Of a stretch of 64,000 nucleotides of DNA, positions 44,817-55,876 are shown one piece after another; positions within the stretch are counted from its first letter, which is position 1; every line of letters starts with the position of its first letter. The DNA is taken from positions 198,341,325-198,405,324 of the forward strand of contig NC_133536.1 in assembly GCF_048544455.1 (NCBI RefSeq), written 5' to 3'. The notes beneath the pieces were generated by a model. It worked only from the letters and a program-made list of their open reading frames with translations, had not been told where the DNA came from and made no database searches. The translations under genes were made by a program, and so were the position numbers. The stretch is from Silene latifolia. Taxonomy: Eukaryota; Streptophyta; Magnoliopsida; Caryophyllales; Caryophyllaceae.

Positions 44817-46570
44817 TGATGTGACCATAATTGGCGCATATTTAGCCCCCGAATTACCATTGTTTCTATGCTTTTTAGTGCCTATTTGGGTCATTTCTTA
44901 TCTTTAGTTCTTTGTTTTGCATATTCTTTGAGATTTTGATCCCTTGGTAGGAAAGGAGTAAGAATCTTGCATTTTCATGGCAAAACAAGGCTAAATTGAT
45001 CATATTCAATGACCAAGCATCAAGGAGAGACAAGACTAGAAGGCCTTTGTACATAGCATAGTAGAAGAGCATTGTTGAGAAAAGGATCCTTGAGTCCCCA
45101 AGGAAATCCCCAAGGAATTCATGAAGAAAAGGGAAGAAAAAGAAGAAGGAAAGTTGCTGAACTACAATCCGAACGGATTGTAGAGAATCCGTCCGTCCTC
45201 GCCAATCCGAGCGTCCCGCAAAGGAATCCGCTCGGATTCCCCCTCGCCAGTCCGAGCGTCTTGCACAAGAATCCGCTCGGATTCCTCAGCCCAGAGCCGG
45301 CCGTCCCGACTCCCATCCGCACGGATCGCAGCACAGCACGTTTTCATTCCTCAAGCATCGATAAGAGAAGCCCTTCTCTCGGATAATCCCGGAGGCTCCT
45401 TGCTCAACTTAAAAAGTGTAATTACTAGTTTAGCCCTTAGTTAACCCTAATGCATCCTCCCTAATTTTCACTATAAATACCCCATTAGTCTAATTAGAGG
45501 AGTATGTTCTTCTTATCAATAATTAGTGTAGTTAATATCAATCAAATCTCTCTTCAATATTGTAATCAAATATTAATCAAGTTTTAATCCAAGTTTTAGT
45601 TCTTTAAATCTCTCCCTTGTTCTTACTTTATTTTGGGTAATTGAAGATTATTTGGGTTATTATTGGGGGATTGACAACCTCTCAATCTAGGATTCAAGTA
45701 CTTCTATTATTCTTGCTTTATTATTGGAATCATTAGTAGGTATAATCTCTTAATCCCTTTTTAATTATTGCTAATTACTTTCATTTATTCATCATGTTTC
45801 ATTATGTTAGTATGATTGACAACCTTTCTAGCATGATCAATATGATAATGAGTGAGTAGTCTCTTAGCTAGGGTTTAATGGGTGATTAGGGGAAACCAAC
45901 ATGGGGAATGATTCATGCTTAAATTAATATGCTTTCATATCTTATTTGCTTGCTTGTTTTGATCTTAATACATGCACATGTTATATTTGATGAAATGCTA
46001 AGCCTATGAATCCTTGCATTTACTATCATCTTCTATCCTTTCAACTTGACTTGTAAGACATAACCCAACTCGAGTCTTGTTAGACCATGCATGTGTTAAG
46101 TAGGGAAGATTAAGTCGACTTGTAGGTGTTGTACAATCCAAGAGATTCGGCTCCGGACCCAAACTTTCCTAGGATTGTAAGATATAACCCAACTCAATCC
46201 ATCACAACAATAATTGCTTGCTTATAATTTGAGAACATGTTTGTATGATCATATCCCATGATTCCCCTATGAACCCATGACACCCTAGTGCTTTTAATCA
46301 ATTGTTTACACCCTTATTTTATTTATCTTGTTAGTTTATTCTCATTGCTATTTTAGTTTAGTAACCTTCTACATCAACCCAATTTGTGACACCCCTAGAC
46401 ACCACTAGTTACAATAGAATCTTCATTTCAATACCCGTCCCTTGGGATCCGACCTTTACTTGCCTCTTTACTAATTGTAGAGTTGTTTGTGAAGTATAAA
46501 TTGTGTTTTGTATCGACCATTGACCAACGACCACATATGCTTAATTGTGAACACCAAATGGCTCCGATCA
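44817..46570 (+). repeat. Element 3 5' LTR
   Basis: 1754 bp. U3 holds palindromic AATCCGNNCGGATT-type motifs (about 45168-45333). The TATA box is 'cactATAAATAcccc' at about 45469-45482. The only difference from the 3' LTR that I can find is one G in a 'ctccgg(g)acccaaac' run (about 46152). Small open frames inside are not genes. Confidence 0.95.
45168..45333. promoter_or_regulatory. Dyad motif cluster AATCCGNNCGGATT in the element 3 LTR
   Basis: Four dyads within about 165 bp: aatccg-AA-cggatt, aatccg-CT-cggatt (twice) and atccg-CA-cggat. They alternate with half sites such as 'aatccgtccgtcc', 'ccgagcgtcc' and 'ccggccgtcc'. The cluster lies about 140-300 bp upstream of the TATA box and is repeated in the 3' LTR. 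Confidence 0.8.
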
Positions 46571-46574
46571 AAAA

Positions 46575-46592
46575 TGGCGCCGTTGCCGGGGA
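46575..46592 (+). other. Primer binding site of element 3
   Basis: TGGCGCCGTTGCCGGGGA, four bases after the LTR end; a typical Athila PBS. Confidence 0.85.
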
Positions 46593-46682
46593 CGGTGTTT
46601 AATTGATTTAAGATTTCTTTTATTGTTTTTAGTTATGTCTTTTTCACCTTGGGGAAGTAAAACTCCTCAAGGTTTGTTCTAA

Positions 46683-49505
46683 TTGTTTTCGAGTTGTTTG
46701 ATATTTTGCATGTCTAGAAGGTTACAAAGAGATTTGTTACCTTTTGACCGTGAAATCGAAAGAACCTTGACGAATAATAGGAGACTTGTTAGGAGGAATT
46801 TGGGAGGTGTTGGTGAAGTTGTTCAACCCACTAGTGAGTTTGTCAATCCTTTCGCAATAGAAGGAGAAGAAAACCCATTAAACAATACCACACAAAATCC
46901 ACCTACAATGCCTAAATTCTCGTCACACTCTATACCCACCGAGGAGGATTTACCAAATGGTACTCCTACCCCACAACATCTTACCGGAAACTTTATTGCC
47001 AAGTCCGCCTTCATCCAACTAGTTGAGAGGAGCCAATTCGGGGGAATGCCTAGTGAGGACCCTCATTCTCATATGGAAACATTTTGTGATTATTGTGAAG
47101 CTATCTCTCAAACGGGCGTGACTCAAGACCAAATAAGATGGGTCTTATTTCCTTTTTCGTTAATCGGCACCGCAAAGCAATGGTTGAAGGGCCTTGATAA
47201 GGCCACCCTTGGAATAGATTCTTGGAAGAAGCTAGCTCTAGCTTTCTACAAAAAATTCTACCCACTGGAAAAGACCAATATGCTAAGAGCTCAAATTACG
47301 GGTTTTAAGCAAAGGGATGAAGAATCTTTGTATGAAGCTTGGGAGCGGTTCAAAGGTATTTGTCGCTCATGTCCTCACCATGGACTTAGCGAATGGTTTT
47401 TAGTGCAACAATTTTGGAATGGTTTATATGAAGATTCAAGGAACATTCTCAATATGGGATCAAATGGAATGTTCACCGAAGTTGATGACAATCAAACATG
47501 GAACAAGATTGAGGAAATGGCGGTCCATAATTCGCAATATAGTAGGCCTCGCAAGGCTACTAGAGGAGGAAAGTATGAAGTGGACACCGTTACTCAATTG
47601 GGTGCTCAACTTAGTGCTCACATTGACACAATCAACTTGAAGTTTGAACAAGCTATGGCTAGACTTGAGGAAAACTCAAAATCATCAAAGCATCATGTCA
47701 ATGCCATGACGGCATCCTCATCAATCCCAAGCGGGATATGTGAGAATTGTGGAACCTTGGGTCATGACTCAAGTGAGTGTAGGGGAACAACCGAGCAAGT
47801 CAATGCTTTCCAAGCTTACAAAAGTGGTACCCCTTATTCAAATTTTTACAATGAAAACACCAAGTTCCATCCAAATCTCTCATACAAAAGCCAAAATGTC
47901 CAAAACCCTCAAACAACATACACTCCACCACCCATGAGAAATCAAAATCAAAGACTCTTTTACAATCAAAACCAAGGTTACCAAAATCAAAATCCATACA
48001 ATCACCACAATGACCAAAGTTTTGATGTCCAAAAAGCGGTCCTCCAAATGCAAAAGAATCAACAAGAATTTTTCACCCAAATGCAAAAAGATAGCCAAGC
48101 AAAAGACACCACCATCAACAACATTCTAGCTCACACCAAGATGTTGGAAACACAATTAACTCAACTAGCATCTTCTAGCTCACAAAGACAAAAAGGGCAA
48201 TTACCACCACAAAGTAATCCCCCTAGACATGAAACGGTTAGTGCCATTCACTTGAGAAGTGGTACAAGGTATGAAGCACCGAAGGAGCAAGTTGAGGATG
48301 AAGTTGTGAGAGCTAGTGAGAATGAAGTTGTGGTGCAAGGTCCCAAAGAAGGGGAATCATCAAAAGAAGAAAGTTCAAAGAAAAATGAAGAGAAGGCCAA
48401 AGAGAAGGAGCCCATTGTGATTAGACTTCCTTTTCCAAGTCGTCAAGCCAAGCCTAAATTTGATGATCAACTTGGGAAGTTCATGGAGATTGTGAAGAAC
48501 TTAGAAGTCTTAATTCCTTTCACGGAATTAATCAATCACGTTCCGGCCTATGCAAAGTACATGAAAGATATCCTCACAAAGAAGAAGTCAATCCGGAAAC
48601 TTGAGACTATCGCCTTCGCCAAGGTGAGTAGTGCAATACTTCAAGGGAGTTCACCTCCAAAGTTAAAGGATCCGGGAAGCTTCTCAATACCGTGTACCAT
48701 TGGCGACACAACGATCAACAAAGCCTTATGTGATCTAGGGGCTAGTGTGAGTGTCATGCCGTACTCGGTAAGTAAAAGGTTGGGAATGGGAGAGCTTAAA
48801 TGTACCAATATCACTCTTCAAATGGCCGATAGATCGACGAAGACACCGCTAGGGATATGGGAAGATGTCCCCGTGCGAATTGGGAAGTTTTTCATCCCGG
48901 TGGACTTTGTCATAGTTGATATGGAGGAAGATTCCAACATTCCAATCATCTTAGGAAGACCTTTCCTACACACCGCGGGTGCGGTGATTGATGTGAAACA
49001 TGGAGAACTCACTCTAGAAGTGGGAGATGAAAGCATAACTTTTAATCTTGACAAGACCATGAGAGCTCCTCGTTTGCATGAGCCATGTTTCATGATTGAT
49101 CATTATAGCCGAAAAGATGAAAAGAAGAAATCGGAACTCCAATGGAGGAAGAAAATTGAAGATGCTCCATTCAAAGAGCAAGTGAATTTTGACAAGGAGA
49201 GCTTGCAAAGCTCATCAAAATCAACCAAGGAAGAAGAAGATGGCCTCATTGGCCAAGAAAAGAAATTGGGAGAGTTGTCTCCATCTAAGCAAGAGATTTT
49301 CAATGATCAACTCAATGAAGTTTGTGGTCTTTGGGACGACGAATTTGAAGGGATCTTTAATCCCTACATTGGGCATGCCATCGATCATGATCAACAACAA
49401 GAACCACGGTCTATTGAGGACCTCTACCATAACAATGAACAAGCTTTTGATTACTTCTTCAAGGTGTTGAGCAACATCAACAACACCTTGAACATGCCTC
49501 CTTGA
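46683..49505 (+). CDS. Athila-type gag-protease polyprotein
   Basis: 940 codons, uninterrupted; a more likely initiation is the second Met (46710, MSRRLQRDLLPF). The gag core has FGGMPSEDPHSHMETFCDYC, VLFPFSLIGTAKQWLKGL, WKKLALAFYKKFYP and WERFKGICRSCPHHGL. A single CCHC zinc knuckle, CENCGTLGHDSSEC, lies at about residue 353. A Gln/Asn-rich linker follows, then a Lys/Glu-rich stretch (~550-590). The aspartic protease is at ~684 with DLGASVSVMPYSV, ending IPIILGRPFLHTAGAVIDV. DLGAS in place of D-T/S-G-A is a usual Athila form as far as I know. It would make capsid and nucleocapsid and process the polyprotein. There is no RT after it; the frame closes with a stop at 49505. Confidence 0.93.
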   Translation: MFSSCLIFCMSRRLQRDLLPFDREIERTLTNNRRLVRRNLGGVGEVVQPTSEFVNPFAIEGEENPLNNTTQNPPTMPKFSSHSIPTEEDLPNGTPTPQHLTGNFIAKSAFIQLVERSQFGGMPSEDPHSHMETFCDYCEAISQTGVTQDQIRWVLFPFSLIGTAKQWLKGLDKATLGIDSWKKLALAFYKKFYPLEKTNMLRAQITGFKQRDEESLYEAWERFKGICRSCPHHGLSEWFLVQQFWNGLYEDSRNILNMGSNGMFTEVDDNQTWNKIEEMAVHNSQYSRPRKATRGGKYEVDTVTQLGAQLSAHIDTINLKFEQAMARLEENSKSSKHHVNAMTASSSIPSGICENCGTLGHDSSECRGTTEQVNAFQAYKSGTPYSNFYNENTKFHPNLSYKSQNVQNPQTTYTPPPMRNQNQRLFYNQNQGYQNQNPYNHHNDQSFDVQKAVLQMQKNQQEFFTQMQKDSQAKDTTINNILAHTKMLETQLTQLASSSSQRQKGQLPPQSNPPRHETVSAIHLRSGTRYEAPKEQVEDEVVRASENEVVVQGPKEGESSKEESSKKNEEKAKEKEPIVIRLPFPSRQAKPKFDDQLGKFMEIVKNLEVLIPFTELINHVPAYAKYMKDILTKKKSIRKLETIAFAKVSSAILQGSSPPKLKDPGSFSIPCTIGDTTINKALCDLGASVSVMPYSVSKRLGMGELKCTNITLQMADRSTKTPLGIWEDVPVRIGKFFIPVDFVIVDMEEDSNIPIILGRPFLHTAGAVIDVKHGELTLEVGDESITFNLDKTMRAPRLHEPCFMIDHYSRKDEKKKSELQWRKKIEDAPFKEQVNFDKESLQSSSKSTKEEEDGLIGQEKKLGELSPSKQEIFNDQLNEVCGLWDDEFEGIFNPYIGHAIDHDQQQEPRSIEDLYHNNEQAFDYFFKVLSNINNTLNMPP

Positions 49506-50557
49506 CATCTCATCAAGAATGAGAGTTTGGTGGAGTCCTCCCTAAACCACCACTTGTAAATATTTCTAACCCCCTAACTTACTTTTCAATTTTTATATTG
49601 CATTTTTTTTGTCATTTTTGGATTTTATTTACTTTGATCAAAATAATTGTCATGAAAAGAGAGAAGTGAGGGAGGGACTAATGATTTTAATTGATGTGTA
49701 GTGCTTTACCTTAGTGTGGGGATGGCAATTGCCTAGGCTATTCATGCCTTAGTAGTGCCCCCGCAATGAAGAACACAAGATTTGAAAGAAAGAAAGAAAG
49801 AATGATAAGGGAATGCGTTTGTGCACGGATGGAACTGAATCCGTGTACACAAGGACCAATCCGAGCGGATTCCTAAGAATCCGCCCGTCTGCAGAGGATC
49901 CGAGCGTCCTGCTGAGAAGACGCCCGTCTTGGGCTGAGCTGAAAACTGCAAATTTCTTGACTGTCAAAGAATCCGAGCGGATTCCTGGAAAGACGCCCGT
50001 CTCACAGAATCCGTCCGTCTTTTGAAAAAGACGCCCGTCTTGCAGCTGAAGAAAAACAAAGAAAAATCTCTGGACTGGAATCCGCCCGTCCTAAGCAAAA
50101 TCCGCCCGTCTCATCTCAGAAGAATCCGAGCGGATTCCCCAGAATCCGCCCGTCTCTAGGCGGGATTTTTGAAAATTTGAAGCTGAAGAATCCGAGCGGA
50201 TTGCGCCTAATCCGCACGGATTGCCCCTGCGTCCTAAAATTGTCGAGTTCTTTAAATACCCACCCCACCTTCATTCATTCATTCATTCACTCATAAACAC
50301 TACCCACAACATCAAAACCCTCATCCTCTCCATCTCAAAAACAAAAACCCTCAACAAAACTCACCAAAATCAAATCAAACCATCTTTCAAATAACAAATC
50401 AATCACTCCATCTTCATTAACAATCAAAACCAAGAACAAAATCTTCACCTTTGAATCGATTTTTGTTCTCATAAAGGCAAAGCCTTTCACCTTCAAAATC
50501 GATTTGGGCATTCTACAAATTGAAGATTTTTGATCTTTTTCTTGGTTAGTTCATCAA
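49506..50557 (+). other. Element 3 inter-ORF region with second dyad cluster
   Basis: Where RT, RNase H and integrase are expected there is only about 1 kb of non-coding DNA. It has 'ccttagtgtggggatgg' at about 49712 (an internal polypurine-like string). At 49855-50224 it has four AATCCG-AG-CGGATT dyads plus one with CA, interspersed with about nine 'ccgcccgtc'/'acgcccgtct' half motifs. An 'attcattcattcattcactc' microsatellite and a C/A-rich leader precede the second ORF. Confidence 0.8.
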
Positions 50558-52161
50558 ATGGCAAGAACAAAGGGAGCAACAAAAGCAAAAGCAAAGGCAA
50601 CAAAGGCACCAAAGGCTACAACTCTCTCTCAAAGGCAAAAAGCTCTACAAATGAAGAAAGCTTTGGCAATGGTGGTATCAACACCAAGCTTGGAAGTGCA
50701 ACAACAACAACAAATTCCTATGGAAGCATCACCCTCTACTCCGGTAATTAATCAACTCTTGCATTACCCGGAGGTAACATTCATTTCCGATTCCCATAGA
50801 AATACATTTGTCAAGTTTGCTATGAAACAAATTCAATCCACCAAATTCATATGCCAAGATGCTTTAGAGAAGTTGGGTGTTCTTGAACAAACAAGAGTCT
50901 TTTTCAATGCCATGGGTTTAAAGAAATTGTTTGAAATGAAGGAAGTAACATACCCCTCCCTTGTCTTGGAATTCTTAAGTTCTTTAAAAGTGACAAAAGT
51001 TGAGAATAGGGAAAATATTGAGTTTCGTCTAGCTAACACTAGTAGACGCATTACCTTTCCGGAATTGGGTGAAATTTTGGGTCTTAGCGATGAACATAAA
51101 TTTTATAAGCAATATGGGAAGTATGATCCCGAGCCTCTTTGGGAGGCAATCTCCGGGAAGAAATTTGAAGATTTTAAAGCTTGTCGTGCTCTTTTGGTCC
51201 ATCATCCGGGCATAAGAATATGGCACAAAGTTGTGGGAAATACCATAATTGCTAGGAAAGACACCAATCATTTCACGGGACTCGATTTTATTCTCCTTGA
51301 ATCAACTTTGAATATTGGAAGAATTCACACCAAGCCTTACAATTCTTTGAGGCTATTGGTTGATAGATGGCTCCATGTAGATAGTGGGAAGAAGGGTCAA
51401 ACCGTTATTGTTAATGGCGGCCTTGTCACGGTCCTAGCCAAGCACTTTGATCCTAATTTCAATAAGGATAGCAAGTACAAGGCTAAGGATGGTGGCCATC
51501 TTATTGATATGTCCATCTTGATTAACAAGTTTAAGTGGGTTGCTCACAATCCCCTGATACCAAGTATGGGTGGCTTACAAGTGAGGCTCGATCATTCACT
51601 TTACCCGCAAAGATTTGCCGTCTTAGTGTCCACCGGACCAACTATTTACTTCCCCTATCCGAAGAAGCCGAGTACATCATTCAACAACAAAAGGGTGATC
51701 ATGAAACCCCCTCCTCTTCCATTGTTATACCACCTTACCCCTATGATTATGAAGAGTTCAAACCGCAAGGAGTTGAAATTGGGAAAGACTATGTAACTCT
51801 TCTTATGCAAGCCATGCACAAGCAAGCTTATGAAGATCGGAAGAATGCATATTTGGCTCAATATCCTCCCCTCCTACATCTAGCTAGGCAAGGACTCCTT
51901 GATCCATCTTGTCCTTTGCCTAGTTGGGCGGATAAAGAAGCCTTGTTTCCGGGTGCATCTAGGGAAGTGGTGGAAGACAATGAGGTTGTTGGAAATGATG
52001 AAGAGATTGACGATAATATTGAGGAAGAAGCAAGTGGAGATGAAGAAAGAGATAGTGAAGATGGTGATGAAGAAAGCAAAGAAGAAAGTGCCAAGGAAAG
52101 TGGCAATGTGACCACTTCTCATGAGGGAAGTGATGGTGATAGTAGCATGATGGAAGACTAG
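50558..52161 (+). pseudogene. Athila extra ORF (ATHILA ORF-1-like), one frameshift
   Basis: The start is MARTKGATKAKAKATKA, a Lys/Ala-rich basic N-terminus. A globular part follows with FFNAMGLKKLFEMKEVTYPS, LVLEFLSSLKV and RITFPELGEILGLSDEH, then LWEAISG, WHKVVGNTIIARKD and LIDMSILINKFKWVAHNP. I recognise this as resembling the ATHILA ORF-1 family (PF03078). The first frame ends at 51796. From about 51650 homology-like content (EEAEYIIQQQKGDHETPSSS) continues in another frame to 52161, with a highly acidic tail (EEIDDNIEEEASGDEERDSE). I infer a single-base indel near 51640-51660. No transmembrane segment is evident, so an envelope role is not supported. Confidence 0.78.
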
Positions 52162-54121
52162 CCTTGGAGATTCCTACTCTCCCACGGTTTGTCTATATCT
52201 CTTTGTATTTTATTTCATTTTGATCATTGTTGGTTTAGTCCTAGCAACATCAAAGGACTCACACCTCGGTTCCATTGAGGTGTTCTTTCTTTATTGTTCC
52301 CATTTTTGAAAATCCAAAATGACAATCTAGTTTCATGCATAGCATAGTGTGTGCATGAACTCCCCCATGCTTTGACATTAGCAATAGTGTCTTATTTGGT
52401 TTGGGGAAGTTAATGCATACGCAACGGGAGGTAATCTAAATTATCCTCTCCGTCATAACAAAAACCATGCATCATGTAGTATAAGCTTAGTGTAGAATTG
52501 CATTTAGTATAGAAATCATGCATCATTCTTGCATAATTTCCATCATTTTGGCCATTGAGGACAATGCCCATATTAGTGTGGGGATGGGAATTCTAACACT
52601 TAACTTTTATTCAAAAACCATAAAAATTGAAAAAATTTCAAAAAATCATAAAAATTTGAAAAATTGAAAAACCAAAAACAAGTTCATTTCCTTTGTATAT
52701 ATTGTCTTGTATATATTGTGTTTGTTCATCCTTGTTCACTTTGATTGACTACGCCACATCCGAGACATGAAGATATTGAAGACCGCATGGTATGATCTTT
52801 CCAATCTCCTTTTTCCTCTTTATGTTAATGACTATGTGGCTTTATTTTGATTGATGCGGTATAAACAATGTGAACTTAGGATTGCATCTAGTTTATTTGG
52901 CATATTAGTCGGTAGAATCATTTGCATTAGGATGTTTATATGTTAGTTGCATCATGGCATGTAGTTGCATGTTAGGAAAACTTTGCGAAACCGTCTACTT
53001 GGGAAGCTTGACAAGTGTATATAGGCCCTAGTAGATGCTTTTTATTCTTAAGACTTTGCTTGTTAGAATACTTGTAAAACACCCTAGGATGTGTCATGCT
53101 AGTATCCTTTGACCCATGGATTAAGGCCTAGTCAAGAGTACCTTGTGGTGTGATAACTCCTTGGCTACCGTTTATTCCAAGGTGACCCTTGAAACCATGC
53201 ATCCATCCATCCATCATCCATGTTCTACCACATTTTTGTCATCAAAGGGAATGGGCACAAAAAGAAATCAATTTGAGTTCAATGAAATGAAAAATGAAAG
53301 AAAGTTTGCAAAAATGCATCAAAAGAAAAGAGGAGTAACAAAAATGAAAACTCCTATGCTTCAAATATAAGCCACCCTCCCTACATATGGGGTGACTTTG
53401 AAAATTTTCAAAAAGAAATGCAAAAGTTGAAAGTTGTCAAGTATTGAAATGCCAAAAATCAAAAAGAATGGCAAAGAAAGTGTTCTCAAAAAGTCAAATG
53501 CCAAAGAAATTTGGGGGGAAAACAAAAATGAAAGCAAACTCCCAAAATGAAACTCAAATATCTATTGATCCCTTTATCCATCATATCCATTTTTGTGCAT
53601 GGTAGAGAGGGGACGACCCTTCTTCTTGTCTAGGCAAGAGGGGGAATTCCGCGATCCTCCAGTGTTTCTAACACCATAGGGAGTCTACTCTTGACAAAAG
53701 CATTTAACGATTGAGGACAAAGGTACCCTAGCTTGACACCTTTTGGAGGTGATTTATTGGTATCCTTCTAGGCTTAGTAGTTTGAACAAATTGCATCTAT
53801 GAAGGATTGTGTACCCTTGAATTGCTTCCCTTGTAGATAATTTCCGCCACTTAGATGAGGAAAGTGGCTATTATTTTTGTAGATGCATCCATTATGTGTT
53901 TTTGTGTGCTTAATGTTTGGATGTGTCGCCATTTTGGCAAGACCCACCTTGCCTTGCAAGAAGGCATCCTACCTCATGGTTGTCTTGTTGTGAGTTGAAG
54001 GGGCGGAGTGAGACCCGCTAATTGTCTCATATCGGCTATTATTATTAGGTTAGGTTAGTATTGGTCCTAGTCTTTGTCACCTCTTTGCTCGGGACGAGCA
54101 AAGGTTCGGTTTGGGGATATT
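52162..54121 (+). other. Element 3 long 3' non-coding region
   Basis: About 2 kb without a supported gene. It holds 'cattgaggacaatgcccatattagtgtggggatggg' (about 52552-52590, a polypurine-like string common in this class). An A-rich slippage-prone stretch follows at about 52608-52680 ('aaaaattgaaaaaatttc'). A second A-rich segment lies at 53270-53550, and the terminal polypurine tract precedes the 3' LTR. The small frame 53143-53370 is low complexity. Confidence 0.7.
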
Positions 54122-55876
54122 TGATGTGACCATAATTGGCGCATATTTAGCCCCCGAATTACCATTGTTTCTATGCTTTTTAGTGCCTATTTGGGTCATT
54201 TCTTATCTTTAGTTCTTTGTTTTGCATATTCTTTGAGATTTTGATCCCTTGGTAGGAAAGGAGTAAGAATCTTGCATTTTCATGGCAAAACAAGGCTAAA
54301 TTGATCATATTCAATGACCAAGCATCAAGGAGAGACAAGACTAGAAGGCCTTTGTACATAGCATAGTAGAAGAGCATTGTTGAGAAAAGGATCCTTGAGT
54401 CCCCAAGGAAATCCCCAAGGAATTCATGAAGAAAAGGGAAGAAAAAGAAGAAGGAAAGTTGCTGAACTACAATCCGAACGGATTGTAGAGAATCCGTCCG
54501 TCCTCGCCAATCCGAGCGTCCCGCAAAGGAATCCGCTCGGATTCCCCCTCGCCAGTCCGAGCGTCTTGCACAAGAATCCGCTCGGATTCCTCAGCCCAGA
54601 GCCGGCCGTCCCGACTCCCATCCGCACGGATCGCAGCACAGCACGTTTTCATTCCTCAAGCATCGATAAGAGAAGCCCTTCTCTCGGATAATCCCGGAGG
54701 CTCCTTGCTCAACTTAAAAAGTGTAATTACTAGTTTAGCCCTTAGTTAACCCTAATGCATCCTCCCTAATTTTCACTATAAATACCCCATTAGTCTAATT
54801 AGAGGAGTATGTTCTTCTTATCAATAATTAGTGTAGTTAATATCAATCAAATCTCTCTTCAATATTGTAATCAAATATTAATCAAGTTTTAATCCAAGTT
54901 TTAGTTCTTTAAATCTCTCCCTTGTTCTTACTTTATTTTGGGTAATTGAAGATTATTTGGGTTATTATTGGGGGATTGACAACCTCTCAATCTAGGATTC
55001 AAGTACTTCTATTATTCTTGCTTTATTATTGGAATCATTAGTAGGTATAATCTCTTAATCCCTTTTTAATTATTGCTAATTACTTTCATTTATTCATCAT
55101 GTTTCATTATGTTAGTATGATTGACAACCTTTCTAGCATGATCAATATGATAATGAGTGAGTAGTCTCTTAGCTAGGGTTTAATGGGTGATTAGGGGAAA
55201 CCAACATGGGGAATGATTCATGCTTAAATTAATATGCTTTCATATCTTATTTGCTTGCTTGTTTTGATCTTAATACATGCACATGTTATATTTGATGAAA
55301 TGCTAAGCCTATGAATCCTTGCATTTACTATCATCTTCTATCCTTTCAACTTGACTTGTAAGACATAACCCAACTCGAGTCTTGTTAGACCATGCATGTG
55401 TTAAGTAGGGAAGATTAAGTCGACTTGTAGGTGTTGTACAATCCAAGAGATTCGGCTCCGGGACCCAAACTTTCCTAGGATTGTAAGATATAACCCAACT
55501 CAATCCATCACAACAATAATTGCTTGCTTATAATTTGAGAACATGTTTGTATGATCATATCCCATGATTCCCCTATGAACCCATGACACCCTAGTGCTTT
55601 TAATCAATTGTTTACACCCTTATTTTATTTATCTTGTTAGTTTATTCTCATTGCTATTTTAGTTTAGTAACCTTCTACATCAACCCAATTTGTGACACCC
55701 CTAGACACCACTAGTTACAATAGAATCTTCATTTCAATACCCGTCCCTTGGGATCCGACCTTTACTTGCCTCTTTACTAATTGTAGAGTTGTTTGTGAAG
55801 TATAAATTGTGTTTTGTATCGACCATTGACCAACGACCACATATGCTTAATTGTGAACACCAAATGGCTCCGATCA
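54122..55876 (+). repeat. Element 3 3' LTR
   Basis: 1755 bp, the same as the 5' LTR except for one extra G at about 55458. It ends CTCCGATCA, followed by the TSD AGAGG. Confidence 0.95.

Larger units (their letters stand above)
44817..55876 (+). mobile_element. Element 3: Athila-type Gypsy, no RT/integrase, TSD AGAGG
   Basis: 11,060 bp with LTRs at 44817-46570 and 54122-55876, flanked by the perfect 5-bp TSD AGAGG (44812-44816 and 55877-55881). The LTRs begin TGATGTGACC and end CTCCGATCA. PBS TGGCGCCGTTGCCGGGGA starts at 46575, the standard Athila/Tat type. A purine-rich 'ggtttggggatatt' precedes the 3' LTR. Internally there are gag-protease (46683-49505) and a second ORF (50558-52161, frameshifted), with long non-coding stretches. 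No RT, RNase H or integrase motif occurs. It is non-autonomous and very young by LTR identity. Confidence 0.96.

Noticed and set aside
45072..45386. 104-codon frame in the Athila LTR (also at 54377)
   Set aside because: Product of the AATCCGNNCGGATT motif cluster in U3. It is duplicated because the LTR is duplicated.
50558..52161. Envelope-like protein
   Set aside because: No signal peptide or transmembrane segment is visible, and content is basic at the start and acidic at the end.
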